Positions 35,905 through 46,251 are shown, counted from the first letter of the stretch. The stretch: 64,000 nt of DNA from Pleomorphomonas carboxyditropha (GCF_002770725.1 NZ_NQVN01000012.1:62001-126000); one strand, 5' to 3'. Notes: generated by a model from the letters alone, not told the origin. Program-made: numbers and translations.

Positions 35905-36254
35905 CCGCTGATCCAGCAAGACGTGCCTCTCAAATTGGGCAGCGCTTGAGAAGCAAGCCCGTATGCCGTTTAGCGATGAGAGACAAAGTCCGTTGGCTTT
36001 CAAAAAGCGCCCTTTCTGACACTCAAACCATCTTGAGCGGCATCCATGAAAGGCAAAGGGTTTTGTCTATCAAAAAGAGACATTTTTGATAGACAACCCG
36101 TCCGGTCGCCCGGCAAGGCCGGCTGAGAACGCCAAGCGCGCGCGCCCGGAAAGTGTCCTGATTTTTCAGTGCTTGGGGAAATATCGACCTTGACGCGCGC
36201 TGGGGGCATAAGGCGGCTAAACGCGTCTTACGTGAAAATGCGAATGATTTGGAG
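35905..36254. other. Intergenic region with a large inverted repeat
   Basis: About 350 bases with no gene seen. The inverted repeat at 36063-36096 is annotated separately. Base composition is lower in GC than in the flanking genes. The region ends at the promoter of the amino-acid importer. Confidence 0.5.
36063..36096. terminator. Perfect 14-bp inverted repeat
   Basis: TTGTCTATCAAAAA and TTTTTGATAGACAA pair perfectly around GAGACA, with GGG and CCC just outside. The inner A/T tracts mean it can read as a bidirectional terminator (stem then U-run within the stem), as a protein-binding palindrome, or as a relic of a mobile-element end. About 160 bases after the methyltransferase stop. Confidence 0.45.
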
Positions 36255-36295
36255 TTGACAAGATATCGATTTCACATACTCTGAAATCGATATCT
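36255..36295 (+). promoter_or_regulatory. Promoter and paired LacI-type operators of the amino-acid importer operon
   Basis: A -35 TTGACA (36255-36260) and a -10 TACTCT (36277-36282) are 16 bases apart. AGATATCGATTTCA (36261-36274) and TGAAATCGATATCT (36282-36295) are perfect inverted copies, each centred on ATCGAT like a LacI-family half-palindrome site. They occupy the promoter spacer and the region just after the -10, the expected place for a repressor. The LacI regulator at 41045 is the obvious candidate. Confidence 0.7.
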
Positions 36296-36308
36296 GAGCG
36301 GGGTACAC

Positions 36309-37180
36309 ATGGCAAACGCGTCTCCCTCCGCCGTCAGCGGCGCCCAGGATTATCTCTCCGGAAAGCCTCGCGTGCTCGGCCGCGGCAAGCGGATGGCCGT
36401 CACCTCCCTCGTGATTTTCGCGGCCGCCGCGCTCGCCGCCTACATCCTGACCAGCGGCGCCTTCAACTGGACCGTCATCTGGGCCTTCTTCTTCCATCCG
36501 GCCATCCTGTCCGGGCTGGCGATGACGCTGGAGCTGACCGCCCTGTCGATGATCGTCGGCGTCCTGCTCGGCGTCTGCCTGGCCGTGATGGCCGTCTCGC
36601 GCTATCCGGCCGTCTCGGCGGCCTCGGCGCTCTATGTCTGGATGTTCCGCGGCACGCCGCTCCTGGTGCAGTTGATCTTCTGGTTCAACATCGCGCTGGT
36701 GTTCCCGACCGTTGGCTTCGGCGGCTGGTCGGTCTCCGTCAACGCCCTGGTGACGCCCTTCATGGCCGCCCTCCTCGGACTGGGCCTCAACGAGGGCGCC
36801 TACATGTCGGAAATCGTCCGCGCCGGCATCGGCTCGGTCGACAAGGGACAGCGCGAGGCCGCCCAGAGCATCGGGCTGGGCGGCGGCCAGGTGATGGCCC
36901 ACATCATCCTGCCCCAGGCCTTGAAGGTGATCATCCCGCCGACCGCCAACCAGACCATCGGCATGCTGAAGAACACCTCGCTGGTGTCGGTCATCGGGGC
37001 GCAGGAACTCTTGACCAAGAGCGAGGACATCTACGCCCGCAATTTCCAGGTCATCGAGCTCTTGATCGTCGCCTCGCTCTGGTACCTGCTGATGACGACC
37101 ATCGCCTCCGGCATCCAGTTCTGGCTGGAGCGCCGCTTCGGCGACGACCGGGCCATCCGTCGCATGGTGGGAGAGCAGGC

Positions 37181-37184
<4 letters not shown>
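36309..37184 (+). CDS. Polar amino-acid ABC transporter permease (HisM/GlnP family)
   Basis: A 291-residue permease with an extended N-terminus. His/Glu/Gln-type motifs include [20 protein letters not shown] (about 74-93), [13 protein letters not shown] and the EAA loop [23 protein letters not shown] (about 180). Only one permease gene is present, so it probably acts as a homodimer. Its stop overlaps the ATPase start (ATGA). Confidence 0.92.
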
Positions 37185-37984
<800 letters not shown>

Positions 37985-38010
37985 ACCTCTCCTGTTCGGA
38001 GTAGAGAACC

Positions 38011-39147
38011 ATGGCTTCCAAAAGCATCGCAGTGGTCGGCGTCGGCGCCATGGGCAGCATGGCGCTGTGGCAACTCGCCGGGCGAGGATACCGGGTGACC
38101 GGCTTCGACCGCATGGGCGTTCCGCACGACATGGGCGCCCACGGGGCGGAATCCCGGATCTTCCGCCTCGCCTACCGCGAGGGAAAGCAATACATCCCCC
38201 TGCTCAAGCGCTCGCTGGAACTCTGGAAGGAGCTGCAGGCCGGCTCCGACCGCAAGTTCCACTACCCCACCGGCTGCCTCTACATCGGCGATCGCGGCGC
38301 CGACTGGCTGCTCGGCACCATCGAGGGCGCCCGCGAGCACGACGTCCGCCACGAGGTGCTCGACGAGACGGAGCTGCGGCGCCGCTTCCCGCAGCACCGG
38401 CTGTCCGGCGGCGAATTCGCCCTGTTCGACGTCGACGGGGCGCTGCTCCGGCCCGAGCTCGGCGTGCGCGCCGCGGTCCGGGCGGCAAAAGCCCTCGGGG
38501 CCACCGTCAACGAGGGCTGCGAGGTCGAGCGCATCGAGCCCGTCGCCGACGGCGTCGACGTCACCGCGGACGGAACGACCCGCCGCTTCGACGCGGCGGT
38601 GGTCACCTGCGGCGCCTGGGGAACCCGGGCGATCTCGGTGCCGTCGCCGCGCTTCATCGCCCGGCGGCTGGTCGGAACCTGGTTCGGCGTCGACGACGTC
38701 GGAGCCTACCTGCCGGACCGCTTCCCGGTCTGTATCCGGCGCACTTCAGAAATCGATTACTCGGGCTTCCCGTCGATGGACGGCTGGACGATCAAGATCA
38801 TGCCGCCGGTCAATTTTCAGAGCGACATCGACCCCGACGAGGTGATCCGCACCGTCAGCCACGCCGACACGGCGATCATGCGGCGCGTCGCCCAAACGCT
38901 GCTGGAAGGCGTCGATCCGGAACCGGCCCGATCCGGCGTCTATCTCGACGGCTTCACCGCCGACGACCATCCGATCATCGACCATCACCCGGCAAGCGAG
39001 CGCATCGTCATCGCCGCCGGCTTCTCCGGCCACGGCTACAAGATGGCGCCCGCCGTCGGCGTCGCCATCGCCGATCTCATCGACGGCGGCGACACCGCCT
39101 ACATCCGCGCGCATTTTTCCGCCGGCCGCCCGGCCGTGTCGGCCTGA
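38011..39147 (+). CDS. FAD-dependent oxidase of the N-methyltryptophan/sarcosine oxidase family
   Basis: A 378-residue flavoenzyme. The dinucleotide motif GVGAMGS lies at residues 10-16, with RIFRLAYREG about 49 and the C-terminal FAD segment IVIAAGFSGHGYKMAPAVG about 331-349. Family members oxidise N-methyl or N-alkyl amino acids, giving the amino acid, aldehyde and hydrogen peroxide. The cysteine that binds FAD covalently in MSOX/MTOX (in VCMYT) appears to be tyrosine here (GVYLDGFT), so flavin is probably held non-covalently. Its place in an amino-acid importer operon suggests the imported compound is its substrate. Confidence 0.85.
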   Translation: MASKSIAVVGVGAMGSMALWQLAGRGYRVTGFDRMGVPHDMGAHGAESRIFRLAYREGKQYIPLLKRSLELWKELQAGSDRKFHYPTGCLYIGDRGADWLLGTIEGAREHDVRHEVLDETELRRRFPQHRLSGGEFALFDVDGALLRPELGVRAAVRAAKALGATVNEGCEVERIEPVADGVDVTADGTTRRFDAAVVTCGAWGTRAISVPSPRFIARRLVGTWFGVDDVGAYLPDRFPVCIRRTSEIDYSGFPSMDGWTIKIMPPVNFQSDIDPDEVIRTVSHADTAIMRRVAQTLLEGVDPEPARSGVYLDGFTADDHPIIDHHPASERIVIAAGFSGHGYKMAPAVGVAIADLIDGGDTAYIRAHFSAGRPAVSA

Positions 39148-39188
39148 CCGCCATCCGAAGACTTGTCGCCAGCAGGAATAAATAAAAA

Positions 39189-39205
39189 AGGCCGCCAACA
39201 GGCCT
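39189..39205. terminator. Small stem-loop between oxidase and binding-protein genes
   Basis: AGGCC-GCCAACA-GGCCT preceded by A6 on the plus strand. It could be a weak terminator for leftward transcripts or a processing/stability hairpin before the binding-protein gene. Confidence 0.35.
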
Positions 39206-39243
39206 GATTACGCAGGGTCCAACAAAACCAGAGGAGAACGAGA

Positions 39244-40164
39244 ATGCTAACGTCCAAATATTCAGTCGCCGCACTTGCGTCCTTCGTCGTCCTGATGACC
39301 GGCACCTATGCGGCGTCGGCCGAAGACCTGAAGATCGGCCCGAACGGCGAAGCCTTGTCGGTCGAGGCCTCGCCGGCCCTCACCGAGAAACTGCCGGCCG
39401 ACTTGAAGGGCGGGACGCTGAAGATCGTCACCGATCCGAGCGTGCCGCCCTACACCTTCTATCAGGCCGACGGCTCGACGCTGACCGGATCGGACGTCGA
39501 CCTCGGCAACGCCATCGCCGCCAAGCTGGGGGTGAAGGTCGAATGGTCGACCGTCAAGTTCCCCGGCATCATCGCCGCCATCGAGGCGGGCCGCTTCGAC
39601 ATGGCGATCACCTCGATGGGCGACACGCCGGCCCGCGAGCAGAAGGTCGACTTCGTCGACTATTCCACCGACGGCAACGCCATCGTCGTTCTGAAGGGCA
39701 ATCCGCTCGGCATCAAGACCATCGCCGACCTCTGCGGCAAGAGCACCGCCGTGCTCCAGGGCTCGGTCATGCAGGGGCTGGTCGAGAAGCAGAACGAGAA
39801 GTGCGCCGGCAACCCGATCAACATCCAGGTCTTCCCGGATATCAACCAGGCCCTGTTGCAGGTGCGCACCCAGCGCGCCGACGCCACCATGTACCAGTAC
39901 GGCGTCGCCGCCTACATCATCAAGACCTCGCCGGATGCCGCCAACCTCGAGGTGCTGGCCTTCGAGCAATACGGCAGCGGCTACAACGCCATGCCGTTCA
40001 AGAAAACCTCCACGGCGCTTCGCGACGCGGTCCAGGCCGCGCTCACCGAACTGAAGGCCGACGGCAGCTACGGCAAGATCCTGACTGCCTGGGGAATGGA
40101 GGCCAACGGCCTCGACACGTTCACGGTCAACGACGGCTTGCGCTTCAACCAGCCGAGCAACTGA
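39244..40164 (+). CDS. Amino-acid ABC transporter substrate-binding protein (family 3)
   Basis: A 306-residue periplasmic protein. Signal peptide about 1-26 (ending AASAED), an unusual insertion before the domain (about 27-55), then the SBP_bac_3 fold: TLKIVTDPSVPPYTFYQADG, GSDVDLGNAIAAKLGV, FDMAITSMGDTPAREQKVDFVDY. The Arg in TPAREQKVDF normally holds the ligand alpha-carboxylate. GAGGAGAACGAG precedes the start. Belongs with the permease and ATPase at 36309-37984. Confidence 0.92.
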   Translation: MLTSKYSVAALASFVVLMTGTYAASAEDLKIGPNGEALSVEASPALTEKLPADLKGGTLKIVTDPSVPPYTFYQADGSTLTGSDVDLGNAIAAKLGVKVEWSTVKFPGIIAAIEAGRFDMAITSMGDTPAREQKVDFVDYSTDGNAIVVLKGNPLGIKTIADLCGKSTAVLQGSVMQGLVEKQNEKCAGNPINIQVFPDINQALLQVRTQRADATMYQYGVAAYIIKTSPDAANLEVLAFEQYGSGYNAMPFKKTSTALRDAVQAALTELKADGSYGKILTAWGMEANGLDTFTVNDGLRFNQPSN

Positions 40165-40198
40165 CCGGGCATCACCTTCACCAAGAGGAGACGATAGA

Positions 40199-40960
40199 AT
40201 GGCAGTTCGGGTGCTATACTGCGGAGATACCCAGGCGGAAACGCTGATCTCCGCAAAAGGCATGGATACCTTCATCAACAACTACTACCGGGACTCGGCG
40301 AGCGTCCTGCGCGAGGCGCTGAAGCCGCGCCCGGGCATAGCGCTCACCCACATGCCGGCCGACAAGGTGCGGGCGGAATTCCCGATGACGCCCGAGCAGT
40401 TCGCCGAATGGGACGTCATCATCCTGAGCGACGTCGGCTACAACAACCTGGCGCTGCTGCCCGGCAACCGGGAGCGTATCGTCCCCATGGGTCCCGACCG
40501 GGTCGGCAACTTCCGCAAATGGGTGGAGAACGGCGGCGGCCTGATCATGGCCGGCGGCTACACCACCTTCTCCGGCATCGAGGGCAAGGGCATCTGGGGC
40601 GGCACGCCGATCGAGAAGGTCCTGCCGGTGCTCATCCAGCGCGGCATCGACGATCGCATCGAAACGCCCGACGGCGCCAGGCTCGACGTGCTCGCCGCCG
40701 ACCACCCGATCCTGAAGGGCGTCGCGTTCGATCCCGAGCGCATCATCCTCGGCTACAACCAGGTCGAGGCCAAGCCGGAGGCCGAGGTGCTGATGAGGGT
40801 GCGCGGCGACGTGTTCATGGCGGTCGCCGAGTATGGCAAGGGCCGGTCGGTCGCCTACACCACCGACCCCGTCTATCACTGGTGCGGCAACCTCCACGAA
40901 TGGGAGAATTACGGGCTGCTGTGGGAGCGGATGTCCAAATGGGCGGCGCGTGAAATTTAG
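40199..40960 (+). CDS. Glutamine amidotransferase-like protein (class I GATase fold)
   Basis: A 253-residue cytoplasmic protein. Segments WDVIILSDVGYNNL, FRKWVENGGGLIMAGGYTTF and SVAYTTDPVYHWCGNLHEW point to the GATase-1-like/ThuA-like superfamily. The nucleophile-elbow cysteine of true amidotransferases is not evident (GGYTTF at that place), so it may not hydrolyse glutamine. It lies last in the importer-oxidase operon, with AAGAGGAGACG before its start. The function is unknown; a role in catabolism of the imported compound is inferred from position. Confidence 0.7.
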   Translation: MAVRVLYCGDTQAETLISAKGMDTFINNYYRDSASVLREALKPRPGIALTHMPADKVRAEFPMTPEQFAEWDVIILSDVGYNNLALLPGNRERIVPMGPDRVGNFRKWVENGGGLIMAGGYTTFSGIEGKGIWGGTPIEKVLPVLIQRGIDDRIETPDGARLDVLAADHPILKGVAFDPERIILGYNQVEAKPEAEVLMRVRGDVFMAVAEYGKGRSVAYTTDPVYHWCGNLHEWENYGLLWERMSKWAAREI

Positions 40961-40982
40961 CGCATGTTCTTGTAGAAATAGA

Positions 40983-41012
40983 ATCGGCCGACCCCATGGG
41001 GGGCCGGCCGAT
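40983..41012. terminator. GC-rich hairpin between the amidotransferase-like and lacI genes
   Basis: ATCGGCCG-A-CCCC and GGGG-CCGGCCGAT pair over a short loop. There is no U-run. It may partly separate the operon from its regulator gene. Confidence 0.5.
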
Positions 41013-41044
41013 CGTTGACCATTCTCGATCGTTGGGGTGAGGGC

Positions 41045-42031
41045 GTGACCGCCACAATCTACGACGTAGCCCGCCACGCCGGCGTGTCGGTTGCAACGGT
41101 GTCGCGCGTTCTCAACGGTCTCAAGGTCCGCGAGGACCTGGTGGAGCGCGTACGGGAAACGGTTTTACGGCTCAACTACACGCCGAGCCGCACCGCGCAG
41201 CGCATGCGGAAATCGACCTCGCATCTTTGGGCGCTGATCGTCCCGGATTTCGAGAACGCCTTCTTCACCCGCGTTGCCCGCGGCGTCGAGGAAATCTGCC
41301 AGCCGCGCGACACCTGCGTGTTCATCGGCAGTTCCGACGACGACCCGGAGAAGGAACGGCGCTACCTGGAAGTGGCGCTGGCCGAACGCGTCGGCGGCGT
41401 CGTCATCACCCCCTCCTCCGACACCACCGATCTGACGCGGATCGTCTCGGCGGGCATCCCGGTGGTGGTGGTCGACCGGGCCGTGCCGAACGGCGCCTAC
41501 GACACCATCCTGACCGACAACATGGCGGGCGGGCGGCTCGGGGCCGAACACCTGCTCGGCCAGAACCTCCGGACGGTTGCCTGCGTGGTCGGCCCCGAAA
41601 ATCCGACCAGCCAGGCCCGCCTGGAAGGCTTTCTGAGCGCCGCCAAGGCAAGCCCGGCGATCGACATCGTCCGGATCGAGCGCGGCAACAACCGCCTCGA
41701 CGGCGGCTACCGGGCGATGCAGCGCATCATCCAGTCGGAGGCCCGGTTCGACGCGGTCTTCGTCACCAACAACCTGATGGCCGTCGGCATCATCAAGGCG
41801 CTGGGCGACATGCTGCCCGAACGCAGGAACGACATTCCCGTCGTCGGCTTCGATCTCGACGAGATCCCGCTCTTGAGCGGCGCCTGCATCGCCTCCATCA
41901 ACCAGGATCCCCACGAGATCGGCCGCATCGCCGGCGAGCGCATCCTGCTGCAGCAGGCCGGCACGCCGCCCGTCTGCTCGATCGCCCTCCGGCCGACGCT
42001 CGTGGCCACCGCCGGCCTCGGCTATCCGTAA
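41045..42031 (+). CDS. LacI-family transcriptional regulator
   Basis: A 328-residue repressor. The LacI helix-turn-helix is at residues 3-25 (TIYDVARHAGVSVATVSRVL) followed by the hinge helix (SRTAQRMRKS, about 47-56), then the periplasmic-binding-like effector domain. The GTG at 41045 is preceded by GGTGAGGG; an upstream TTG (41015) would start in the preceding hairpin. It most probably represses the importer-oxidase operon through the ATCGAT-centred palindromes at 36261-36295. Confidence 0.88.
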   Translation: MTATIYDVARHAGVSVATVSRVLNGLKVREDLVERVRETVLRLNYTPSRTAQRMRKSTSHLWALIVPDFENAFFTRVARGVEEICQPRDTCVFIGSSDDDPEKERRYLEVALAERVGGVVITPSSDTTDLTRIVSAGIPVVVVDRAVPNGAYDTILTDNMAGGRLGAEHLLGQNLRTVACVVGPENPTSQARLEGFLSAAKASPAIDIVRIERGNNRLDGGYRAMQRIIQSEARFDAVFVTNNLMAVGIIKALGDMLPERRNDIPVVGFDLDEIPLLSGACIASINQDPHEIGRIAGERILLQQAGTPPVCSIALRPTLVATAGLGYP

Positions 42032-42049
42032 GGATCGATATCACCCGCC

Positions 42050-42691
42050 TCAGCCGTCGAAGGCGATGCGACAGTCGGCCGGGCGGCTCTCTTCGATCAC
42101 GGTGATGCCGTTCGGCAGGTCGTTGGTGTCGACCTTGCGGCGGATCTCCGCCTCCGACAGGCCGAAATGCTGCCAGCGCGCCTCGAGGCGCCGGCGCAGC
42201 ACGTCGGTCGGCACGTCGATCATCACCGTGAAGTCGAACAGGCCGTCGAGCAGGCTCCACGGCGGCCGCTTCAGCAGCAGGTAGTTGCCCTCGGCGATGA
42301 CGATCCCCACCGATCGCGGGATCAGCCGGGCGCCGGCCCGCGCCGTTTCGATCTGCCTGTCGAACACCGGCACGGCGACGGTCTCCTCGTCGTTGGCGGC
42401 GAGCCGGCGCAGCATCTGCGCCAGGCCGCCGACGTCGAAGGTATCCGGCGCGCCCTTGCGGGCGAGACGGCCGAGCTCGCTCAGCACCGCGTCGTCGTAG
42501 TGATAGCCGTCCATCGGCAACACCGCGGCAAGGCCCGGCCGCGCCCGGTCGATCTCCGCCTTGAGCGCCTCGGCGAGCGTCGACTTGCCGGAGCCGGGCG
42601 CCCCGGCGACGCCGACGATCAGGCGCTTTCCGCCGTGCATCCCCAGGATCCGCTCCCCGAGATCCCTCACGCTGTCCGCTTCTTCCGTCAT
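42050..42691 (-). CDS. Small P-loop kinase (phosphoribulokinase/uridine kinase family)
   Basis: A 213-residue kinase: Walker A GAPGSGKST at residues 30-38, LPMDGYHYDD (substrate-binding loop) about 61, and IVIAEGNYLLL about 130. It resembles bacterial nucleoside/pantothenate/uridine-kinase-like proteins such as YggC, which have no firmly known substrate. The start at 42691 follows GGTGGGGAG. It converges on the lacI gene, so may be a separate unit. Confidence 0.82.
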   Translation of the reverse strand: MTEEADSVRDLGERILGMHGGKRLIVGVAGAPGSGKSTLAEALKAEIDRARPGLAAVLPMDGYHYDDAVLSELGRLARKGAPDTFDVGGLAQMLRRLAANDEETVAVPVFDRQIETARAGARLIPRSVGIVIAEGNYLLLKRPPWSLLDGLFDFTVMIDVPTDVLRRRLEARWQHFGLSEAEIRRKVDTNDLPNGITVIEESRPADCRIAFDG

Positions 42692-42865
42692 CTCCCCACC
42701 CGCTCCCCTTATTCGATCCGATACCGGTCGATATCTATACAAGCCCATCTGCCGGCTTGCCGCTACCCCCAGCCGGTTCTCCACCCTAAGCCCTTCGGCG
42801 CGAGAGGACCCGCCGGCGATCGGCAGATCGCCGGGTCCGATCGGCCGGCGTGTCGAGGAGCCTGT

Positions 42866-44101
42866 TCACGAGGGCCGCGCCGGCTCCAGCGCGTAGAGGC
42901 TGACGTCGATGCGGCCGGTGCGGAAGCCTGCTTCGCAATAGGCGAGGTAGTAGGTCCAGAGGCGCTTGAAGGCGGCGGAATAGCCGAGGTCGGCAATCCG
43001 CGGCCAGGCCACCTCGAAGCGCTGCCGCCAGTCGCAGAGCGTCCTGGCGTAGGAGAGACCGAAGTCGAGGCGCTCGGGCAGCGCAAAGCCGGCCCCGGCG
43101 GCCACTTTGGCGAACCGGGCCTTGCTCGGCAGCATGCCGCCGGGGAACACCAGGGTCTGGATCACGTCCGGGTGGGTGCGGTAATGATCGAAGCGGTCGT
43201 CGGCGATGGTGATCACCTGCACCACGGCCCGGCCGTCCGGCTTCAGCGCCTGCCTGAGCTTGTCAAAATAGCCGCGCCAATAAGCCTCGCCCACCGCCTC
43301 GAACATCTCGATCGACACGACGCGGTCGTATTGCCCCTCGATGTCGCGATAGTCGCGAAGCTCCAGCGAAACCTTCCCGTCGAGACCGCGCGTCCGCATC
43401 GTCTCCTCGCCGGCCGACAGCTGGGCCGGCGACAGCGTGATGCCGGTTACCGACCCGGAGCCGGCGCCGGCGAGATGGGCGGCGAGCCCGCCCCAGCCGC
43501 AGCCGATCTCCAGCACCGACTGGCCGCCGTCGAGGTGGAGCATGTCGGCGATGCGCTGGAGCTTGCGCCTTTGCGCGGCTTCGAGATCATCGCCCTCCTC
43601 GTAAAGCGCCGATGAATAGACCATCTCCGGATCGAGCCACTGAGCATAGAAGGCGTTGCCAAGGTCGTAATGGGCCATGATGTTGCGCCGGCTGCCGGCC
43701 TTCGAGTTGCGGCGCGCCAGCATCAGGAGGCGCCGCGCGAGGCGCACCGGCAGGAAAGCCTCGGCCGCCGTGACCAGCGTGTCGAGGTTGTCGGCGCAGA
43801 GCGCGATCAGGGCGACGAGATCGGGCGTCTCCCAATCGCCATCGACGTAGGACTCGGCAAAGCCGATGTCGCCGCCGCTCAGCAGCCGGCTGACCGCCCG
43901 CCAGCGCACGATGTGGAGTTCGGCCACCGCGCCGGGCAACTCGCCGGCGGCGGCCAGTCGCGCGCCGTCCGGCAGCACGACGGAGAGGCGCCCACGGCGG
44001 ACGTGGCCGAGCAGGCGCTTGATGAAAGCGACGCGCAGCCGGGCCGGCAAGGCCAGGCCGACGATCGAGGGGAGGATCAGGGAGGTCGACACTGACGTCA
44101 T
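42866..44101 (-). CDS. Cyclopropane-fatty-acyl-phospholipid synthase-like methyltransferase
   Basis: A 411-residue lipid methyltransferase. The SAM motif [10 protein letters not shown] is about residue 197, with the CFA-family [26 protein letters not shown] before it and the active-site glutamate region [13 protein letters not shown] after. It transfers a methylene or methyl from SAM to double bonds of membrane acyl chains. The start overlaps the DUF1365 stop (ATGA). In Rhodobacter the RpoE regulon includes a CFA-type methylase and, in that organism, a CFA-like enzyme (UfaM) starts methylated furan fatty acid synthesis; either role is possible here. Confidence 0.9.
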   Translation of the reverse strand: MTSVSTSLILPSIVGLALPARLRVAFIKRLLGHVRRGRLSVVLPDGARLAAAGELPGAVAELHIVRWRAVSRLLSGGDIGFAESYVDGDWETPDLVALIALCADNLDTLVTAAEAFLPVRLARRLLMLARRNSKAGSRRNIMAHYDLGNAFYAQWLDPEMVYSSALYEEGDDLEAAQRRKLQRIADMLHLDGGQSVLEIGCGWGGLAAHLAGAGSGSVTGITLSPAQLSAGEETMRTRGLDGKVSLELRDYRDIEGQYDRVVSIEMFEAVGEAYWRGYFDKLRQALKPDGRAVVQVITIADDRFDHYRTHPDVIQTLVFPGGMLPSKARFAKVAAGAGFALPERLDFGLSYARTLCDWRQRFEVAWPRIADLGYSAAFKRLWTYYLAYCEAGFRTGRIDVSLYALEPARPS

Positions 44102-44874
44102 CCGGAAGACCTTTCCGTTGGATTGAAGCCTTTGGGACCGCCGCCGGGGCGGGCGTGGAAGGGGATGCGCTTCAGCCAGAGCTTCAGCGCCTCCCAATGG
44201 ATGGCCGCCACCACCTTCAGCGTCATCAGCGGGAAGCGGACGAGGAGGCGGGCGATGGCGCGGTCGTCGAGCGCCCGGCGCGTCAGCGACATCGAGGCGG
44301 TCAGCATCAGCCCGTCGCCGTCGTGGTCCTCGATGGCGATGGTGAAGCGGTCCGACGGCGGCTTGACGTGAAAGCGGTAGCGCATCTCCATCGGCAGGAA
44401 GGGCGAGACGTAGAACGCCTTCTCCGCCGCCTGATGGATGGTGCCGGCCGTCTCCGGCGCGACATCCCGGGCGTAGTGGTGCATGCCGCCGAAGGTATTG
44501 CGCACCTCGTAGACGATCGACGAGAGACGCCCGTCGGCGTCGCGGCAGAAATAGATGCTGAGCGGGTTGAAGACGAAGCCGAGAAGGCGCGGCATGGCGA
44601 TCAGCGCGATCTCGGCGCCATCCCAGGCCAGCCCGCGTTCGCGGGCGAGGCGCCGCATGCGCTCGGCCAGCGTCCCCTCGCCGGCCGGCCCATGGTCGGC
44701 CTCGTGGAAGGACAGGACGTTCCGGCCATTGACCGACATGAGGCGGCTCGCGCGGTGAAGCCGGTCCAGCCGGTCGAGATCGGCATGGAACATGTAGATG
44801 CCGTATCTGAGGCTGTGGACCGCCGGGCGCAGGCGCCGGTGCAGCACCTCGCCGACATAGAGGGCGGGCGTCAT
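44098..44874 (-). CDS. DUF1365 protein
   Basis: A 258-residue protein of the DUF1365 family: [20 protein letters not shown] at the N-terminus, [11 protein letters not shown] about 104, [14 protein letters not shown] about 123, and [16 protein letters not shown] about 152. Function not established, but the family is found almost always between a FAD-dependent amine-oxidase-like gene and a CFA-synthase gene. Both neighbours here are coupled to it by ATGA overlaps, so the three proteins probably act in one lipid-modification path. Confidence 0.9.
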   Translation of the reverse strand: MTPALYVGEVLHRRLRPAVHSLRYGIYMFHADLDRLDRLHRASRLMSVNGRNVLSFHEADHGPAGEGTLAERMRRLARERGLAWDGAEIALIAMPRLLGFVFNPLSIYFCRDADGRLSSIVYEVRNTFGGMHHYARDVAPETAGTIHQAAEKAFYVSPFLPMEMRYRFHVKPPSDRFTIAIEDHDGDGLMLTASMSLTRRALDDRAIARLLVRFPLMTLKVVAAIHWEALKLWLKRIPFHARPGGGPKGFNPTERSSG

Positions 44875-46214
44875 TCCGCCGCCTCGTTCCAAAGCCCGGG
44901 GCCGAGATGGATGCGGCCGGACTCGTCCCGGATCGACCAGGGGCGGCGAACGCCGCCCATCGCCTCGGCGGCGGCAAGCCCGGCCTGCAAGCCATCCTCA
45001 TGGAAGCCGGCCCCGAAATAGGCGCCGGCGAACCAGACGTTGCCGAAGCCCTGCAGCGTCCAGAGCTGCCGCTGCGCCTCGATCGCCGCCTGATCGAACA
45101 GCGGATGCTCGTAGGTGAAGGAGCCGTAGACGCTGTCGATACGCGGCTCGATCAGCGGGTTGAGCGTCACGAACAGCGGCACCGAGGGATCGATGTGCTG
45201 CAGGCGGTTCATCCAGTAGGTGACCGACGGACCGGCCGCGCGGTCGCTGGCCGCGAGATAGTTCCAGGCCGACCACGCCGCCCGCCGCCGTGGCATCAGG
45301 CGGTCGTCGCCGTGCAGAACGGCCTGGTTGCGGCTGTAGCGGAAGGCGCCCAGCAGCCGCAGTTCCGCCTCGGTCGGCGCCTCGATCACCCCGAGTGCCT
45401 GATCGGCATGGCAGGCCACCAGCACCTTGTCGAAGCGGCGCCGGCTCGCCCCGTCCTCGATCGCCACGCCGGCCGCCGACCGCTCGACGATCCTGACGTC
45501 GCGGCCGATCATGACGCGTCCGGCCAGCGGTTCGGCCAGCCGGGCGACATAGGCGCGGCTGCCGCCTTTCACCGTCCGCCACTGCGGCCGGTTGCGAAGC
45601 CTCATGAGGCCGTGGTTGTCGCAGAAGCGGATGAACGCCTCAGCCGGATAGGCGCCCACCTCGGCGGCCGGCGTCGACCAGATGGCTGCCGCCATCGGGT
45701 AGAGATGGTCCTCGCGGAAGGCGCGGCCGTAGCGGTTGGCGTCGAGATAAGCGGCGAGAGTCATGCCGCCGAGCCGGCCGAGGTCGCGCGGCGCCTGGCG
45801 GTAGAAGCGCAGGAGGTCGAAGATCATGGCGTAGAAGCGCGGCCGCGCCATGTTGGCCGGCTGGGCAATGAGGCCGGCGAGATCGGAGCCGGCATATTCG
45901 AGGCGGCCGCCGTCGATCGACACGGAGAACGACATGTCGGTCGGTTCCGTCTCGACGCCGAGATGTGCGAACAGGGCGATCAGGTTGGGATAGGTGGCGT
46001 AGTTATAGACGATGAAGCCGGTGTCGACCGGAATGGAGGCGCCCTTGGTCGGCGCCAGCACGGTGTTGCTGTGGCCGCCGAGCCGCCGGTCGATCTCGTA
46101 GAGCGTCACGTCATGACGTTTGGCGAGCAGCCAGGCAGCCGACAGACCGGAAATGCCCGATCCGATCACGGCGATCTCCAGCCGTTCGCCGGTAGCTCCC
46201 TTGTCGTCGTTCAT
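44871..46214 (-). CDS. FAD-dependent oxidoreductase (NAD-binding/amine oxidase type)
   Basis: A 447-residue flavoprotein. [13 protein letters not shown] at residues 18-30 is the FAD-binding motif, LGGHSNTV follows, and the C-terminal FAD segment [20 protein letters not shown] lies about 397-416. It is the first gene of the leftward operon with DUF1365 and the CFA-like gene, driven by an ECF-type promoter at 46252-46280. In Rhodobacter a flavin-dependent desaturase acts with a CFA-like methylase in furan fatty acid synthesis; assignment of this protein to that role is inference. Confidence 0.88.
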   Translation of the reverse strand: MNDDKGATGERLEIAVIGSGISGLSAAWLLAKRHDVTLYEIDRRLGGHSNTVLAPTKGASIPVDTGFIVYNYATYPNLIALFAHLGVETEPTDMSFSVSIDGGRLEYAGSDLAGLIAQPANMARPRFYAMIFDLLRFYRQAPRDLGRLGGMTLAAYLDANRYGRAFREDHLYPMAAAIWSTPAAEVGAYPAEAFIRFCDNHGLMRLRNRPQWRTVKGGSRAYVARLAEPLAGRVMIGRDVRIVERSAAGVAIEDGASRRRFDKVLVACHADQALGVIEAPTEAELRLLGAFRYSRNQAVLHGDDRLMPRRRAAWSAWNYLAASDRAAGPSVTYWMNRLQHIDPSVPLFVTLNPLIEPRIDSVYGSFTYEHPLFDQAAIEAQRQLWTLQGFGNVWFAGAYFGAGFHEDGLQAGLAAAEAMGGVRRPWSIRDESGRIHLGPGLWNEAAE

Positions 46215-46251
46215 GTGAACTCCGCTGGCCTCTCGGTTACGCTATGAACCA

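Noticed and set aside
33421-36003. An 860-codon open frame antisense to the LysR-YbiB fusion and methyltransferase
   Set aside because: The plus-strand genes carry recognised domains; the antisense product is Gly/Ala/Arg-rich without any motif.
40983-41012. Strong rho-independent terminator before lacI
   Set aside because: The hairpin is stable but has an internal mismatch and no U-run, so it is listed as a hairpin of uncertain effect.
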